Origin: Jeongeupia chitinilytica
Lineage (GTDB): Bacteria; Pseudomonadota; Gammaproteobacteria; Burkholderiales; Chitinibacteraceae
Direction: 5' to 3'
Assembly (NCBI RefSeq): GCF_014652315.1
Contig: NZ_BMYO01000003.1
Span: 248,412-312,411 of the forward strand
Length of the DNA: 64,000 nt
Shown: in pieces, positions 62,394 through 64,000 of the stretch
How the letters are laid out: each line of letters begins with the position of its first letter
How positions within the stretch are numbered: position 1 is the stretch's first letter
Position numbers and translations under genes: made by a program
Notes under the pieces: model-generated
Database searches by the model: none
Seen by the model: the letters and a program-made list of their open reading frames with translations, nothing else
Told to the model about the DNA's origin: nothing

Positions 62394-62603
62394 CTAGTGA
62401 ACGTTCGGTAAAGCGCACGAGAAGATGACGAACTCACCGCCGAGCACACTGACCGCCGTATCGAATGCGTCCTGATATTCCGGAAACGGACCCGCATTGA
62501 TGATCAGCTTGGTGAATCCCACATCGCCTTCATGCGGACACAGGAACTTGCCCGTATCCGTGTCCTGGACGAAGTACACCGGCCGATAAGCCGGGGCACT
62601 CAT
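62394..62603 (-). CDS. Small phage protein of unknown function
   Basis: Encodes 69 residues. It is mostly polar, with YFVQDTDTGKFLCPHEGDVG, then a two-strand-like FTKLIINAGPF and a final GEFVIFSCALP. There is no membrane segment. It lies 2 bases after the ssDNA-binding gene and 8 bases before the next gene, in the phage replication-to-coat block. I do not recognise it. Confidence 0.6.
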   Translation of the reverse strand: MSAPAYRPVYFVQDTDTGKFLCPHEGDVGFTKLIINAGPFPEYQDAFDTAVSVLGGEFVIFSCALPNVH

Positions 62604-62605
62604 GA

Positions 62606-62932
62606 TCAACCCTGCTTGACTTCACCGATCTGGCGATTCAGGCCAGTGCCGGTGATGGGCTTGTAACCGACCACGACCGTTTTCTGGGTGCGGCCACTGG
62701 TCACCAGTTCCAGCTCGAGTTCCGCCTCATGCGGATACGACATGCTCTTCATCGACTGGAACAGGCTTTCGTCCTTGTACTTGTATTCATTGACGGCAAA
62801 GCCCTTTGCGGTGCCGCGCGATTCATCCAGCGCGGTTTCCACAAACAGCGTGGTCTGATTGATGACCTGTCCGTCGATCGTGCCATTGAAGCCCTTGACG
62901 CCGAGTACCTTAGCTTGAGTCTTGAAACGCAT
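62606..62932 (-). CDS. Phage single-stranded DNA-binding protein (pV-like)
   Basis: Encodes 108 residues and is probably an OB-fold: alternating strands (FKTQAKVLGVKGFNGTI, then TLFVETALDES, then KTVVVGYKPI) with no membrane segment. It is next to the replication gene, 13 bases after its stop. In filamentous phages the ssDNA-binding protein sits here, coats the new virion strand and halts second-strand synthesis. The sequence match is weak, so position carries much of the evidence. Confidence 0.65.
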   Translation of the reverse strand: MRFKTQAKVLGVKGFNGTIDGQVINQTTLFVETALDESRGTAKGFAVNEYKYKDESLFQSMKSMSYPHEAELELELVTSGRTQKTVVVGYKPITGTGLNRQIGEVKQG

Positions 62933-62945
62933 GATGGATTACCTT

Positions 62946-64000
62946 TTAAAAGGGCGCAGCATTGCCACTAATCCGCGATTGCGCCTTGAACGCGGGGACA
63001 GTAATTTCCGGATTGTTGAGCGACATCAATTCGCTCCAAGTCATGTATTGCTTGTATTCAGCGTGCATCGGCTCAGGACTGACATTGAAATCAGCCACTT
63101 TGAAGCGCGGTGGAATCTTGTCGGTACGCATGATCAATTGCATTGCCTTGTCGGCATCGCGTCCGCACATTTCCCAGATCATCCAGATATGGCATCCGAA
63201 CTGATGCTGGACGATTTCAACCGATTTATTCAGGTCGATTTCCTTTTGCACCCGGTAGCCGGTGATCCGCTCGCATTTGTGATCGGCGATCCATTGCAGC
63301 GCCGGATACGTTCCCGCGAGGTACGCACCCGCTTTGAGCAGCACCTCAAACGGGATGACGCAGCCGTCGTTTTTCAGCTCGACTTCGACCCGCAGCCATG
63401 GGTGCCACTTGTGGCCCAGCTGCATGCCCTTTTCGTAGATACGCGCGTAACGCGAGCTGGCACGTGTGCCGATATAGACCGTCCGACCAGTGCCGTCCGG
63501 ATACTCCCAGTCTCCCCTGCCCTCGTACTTGGGCCGGCGACCACCGTTCATGAAGAAACCGTTGCGATGGTCATCACGGGCTTGCTCGACGCTGTAGTGC
63601 TTGCCCTCGACGTCGTCGTACGCCAAGTCACAACGGGTGATCCGAGGGCGTACCGCTTGCTCGCTCAAGAAGTCATAGAGCCGTTGTTCCCACCCTGCTT
63701 TCGCGGCCTGCAGACCCGTACCGCTGACCATCAGCAGCATCGTGTCCTCTTGACCACCAATGCCGACCGTTCCCCAGTCGTCGCCGAGGATGTAGGTGGA
63801 CGTGTAGTAGTTGCGCAGCTTGTGGTCGGTCTTGGACGTGACGCCGAAGCCGAAAATCTGTTCCAGCTTCATGCTGAGGGCCATGACGAGCACCTCGTCA
63901 TCGACCTTGTCGCCCTCTTGGGTGATCGCTGTAGGACGAACTCCGGGCAACCCGGTCAGGTCATCGACGAACGACTGGGAGCCGAACACCCGGTACGCCG
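62946..64000 (-). CDS. Phage replication initiation protein (pII-like, Rep_trans family), 5' end outside the window
   Basis: At least 351 residues are visible. The frame is open to the window edge, so the true start is probably beyond 64000; a GTG at 63989 is the only early start inside. The centre shows the Rep_trans pattern: RITRCDLAYDDVEGK, then GRTVYIGTRASSRYARIYEKG, then WLRVEVELKN, which contain likely catalytic and metal residues. This protein nicks the phage origin to begin rolling-circle replication. It is the first visible gene of the leftward phage operon. Confidence 0.88.
   Translation of the reverse strand, partial: AYRVFGSQSFVDDLTGLPGVRPTAITQEGDKVDDEVLVMALSMKLEQIFGFGVTSKTDHKLRNYYTSTYILGDDWGTVGIGGQEDTMLLMVSGTGLQAAKAGWEQRLYDFLSEQAVRPRITRCDLAYDDVEGKHYSVEQARDDHRNGFFMNGGRRPKYEGRGDWEYPDGTGRTVYIGTRASSRYARIYEKGMQLGHKWHPWLRVEVELKNDGCVIPFEVLLKAGAYLAGTYPALQWIADHKCERITGYRVQKEIDLNKSVEIVQHQFGCHIWMIWEMCGRDADKAMQLIMRTDKIPPRFKVADFNVSPEPMHAEYKQYMTWSELMSLNNPEITVPAFKAQSRISGNAAPF

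Larger units (their letters stand above)
57725..64000. mobile_element. Filamentous (inovirus) prophage integrated at dif, right end outside the window
   Basis: From the dif-like site rightward, the gene set is that of a filamentous phage: replication initiator, ssDNA-binding protein, major coat protein, adsorption protein, DUF2523 coat protein and Zot/pI ATPase. All are read leftward, with a rightward regulator near the attachment site. There is no integrase gene, as expected for phages that use host XerC/XerD. No secretin (pIV) gene is seen in this part. The second dif copy should lie beyond 64000. Several genes in it overlap by ATGA, unlike the more spaced core genes. Confidence 0.92.

Overview
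The window is 64 kb of GC-rich chromosome (roughly 60-65% G+C by eye) from a betaproteobacterium. Gene content and order fit the order Neisseriales, in the Chromobacteriaceae/Chitinibacteraceae range: surE-pcm-nlpD-rpoS, ribF-ileS-lspA-ispH, a complete cbb3 oxidase cluster, a giant NAD-glutamate dehydrogenase, bifunctional adhE, and a filamentous prophage whose adsorption protein resembles neisserial TspB. The genus cannot be fixed from sequence reading alone.

Positions 1-57724 are ordinary, densely packed core chromosome. In order: a cut-off HugZ-type heme-utilisation gene; trhO; a YehS-like gene; a lone Rieske oxygenase; an EamA exporter; surE-pcm-nlpD-rpoS (stress and stationary phase); dapC-dapD (lysine/peptidoglycan precursors); queF; a LexA-like S24 repressor divergent from dusC; the cbb3 cluster ccoI-ccoS / ccoN-O-Q-P / ccoG-ccoH; ribF-ileS-lspA-ispH; a diguanylate cyclase; flgA; rmuC; a DUF4124 gene; ratA-rnfH; dnaB; serB; mfd with a SEC-C protein; a MASE1-PAS-GGDEF-EAL protein; rlmB; lysS; prfB; NAD-GDH; a DUF1631 protein; an ABC-F ATPase; and adhE. 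Two perfect FNR/ANR boxes sit at class II promoter spacing, upstream of ccoN and of adhE. This ties microaerobic respiration and fermentation to one oxygen-sensing regulator.

At 57725-57752 there is a recognisable dif site (XerC arm, TGTATA centre, XerD arm), and from there to the window end lies a filamentous (inovirus) prophage. The phage is read leftward: replication initiator (cut by the window edge), pV-like ssDNA-binding protein, two small unknown genes, major coat protein, a terminator, TspB-like adsorption protein, DUF2523 minor coat protein, Zot/pI assembly ATPase, and a 46-residue lipoprotein coupled to Zot. A cluster of four hairpins follows, then a membrane-anchored DUF2726 protein. 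A rightward HTH-like/DUF3653-type regulator lies next to the attachment site. No secretin gene is visible in this part.

The observations most worth following are: the dif-integrated prophage with its hairpin cluster and accessory genes; a shared 11-bp inverted operator candidate between the LexA-like gene and dusC; a C10 tract at the start of dnaB; loss of the RF2 autoregulatory frameshift; and an unexplained minus-strand terminator after a tiny ORF near 31.2 kb.
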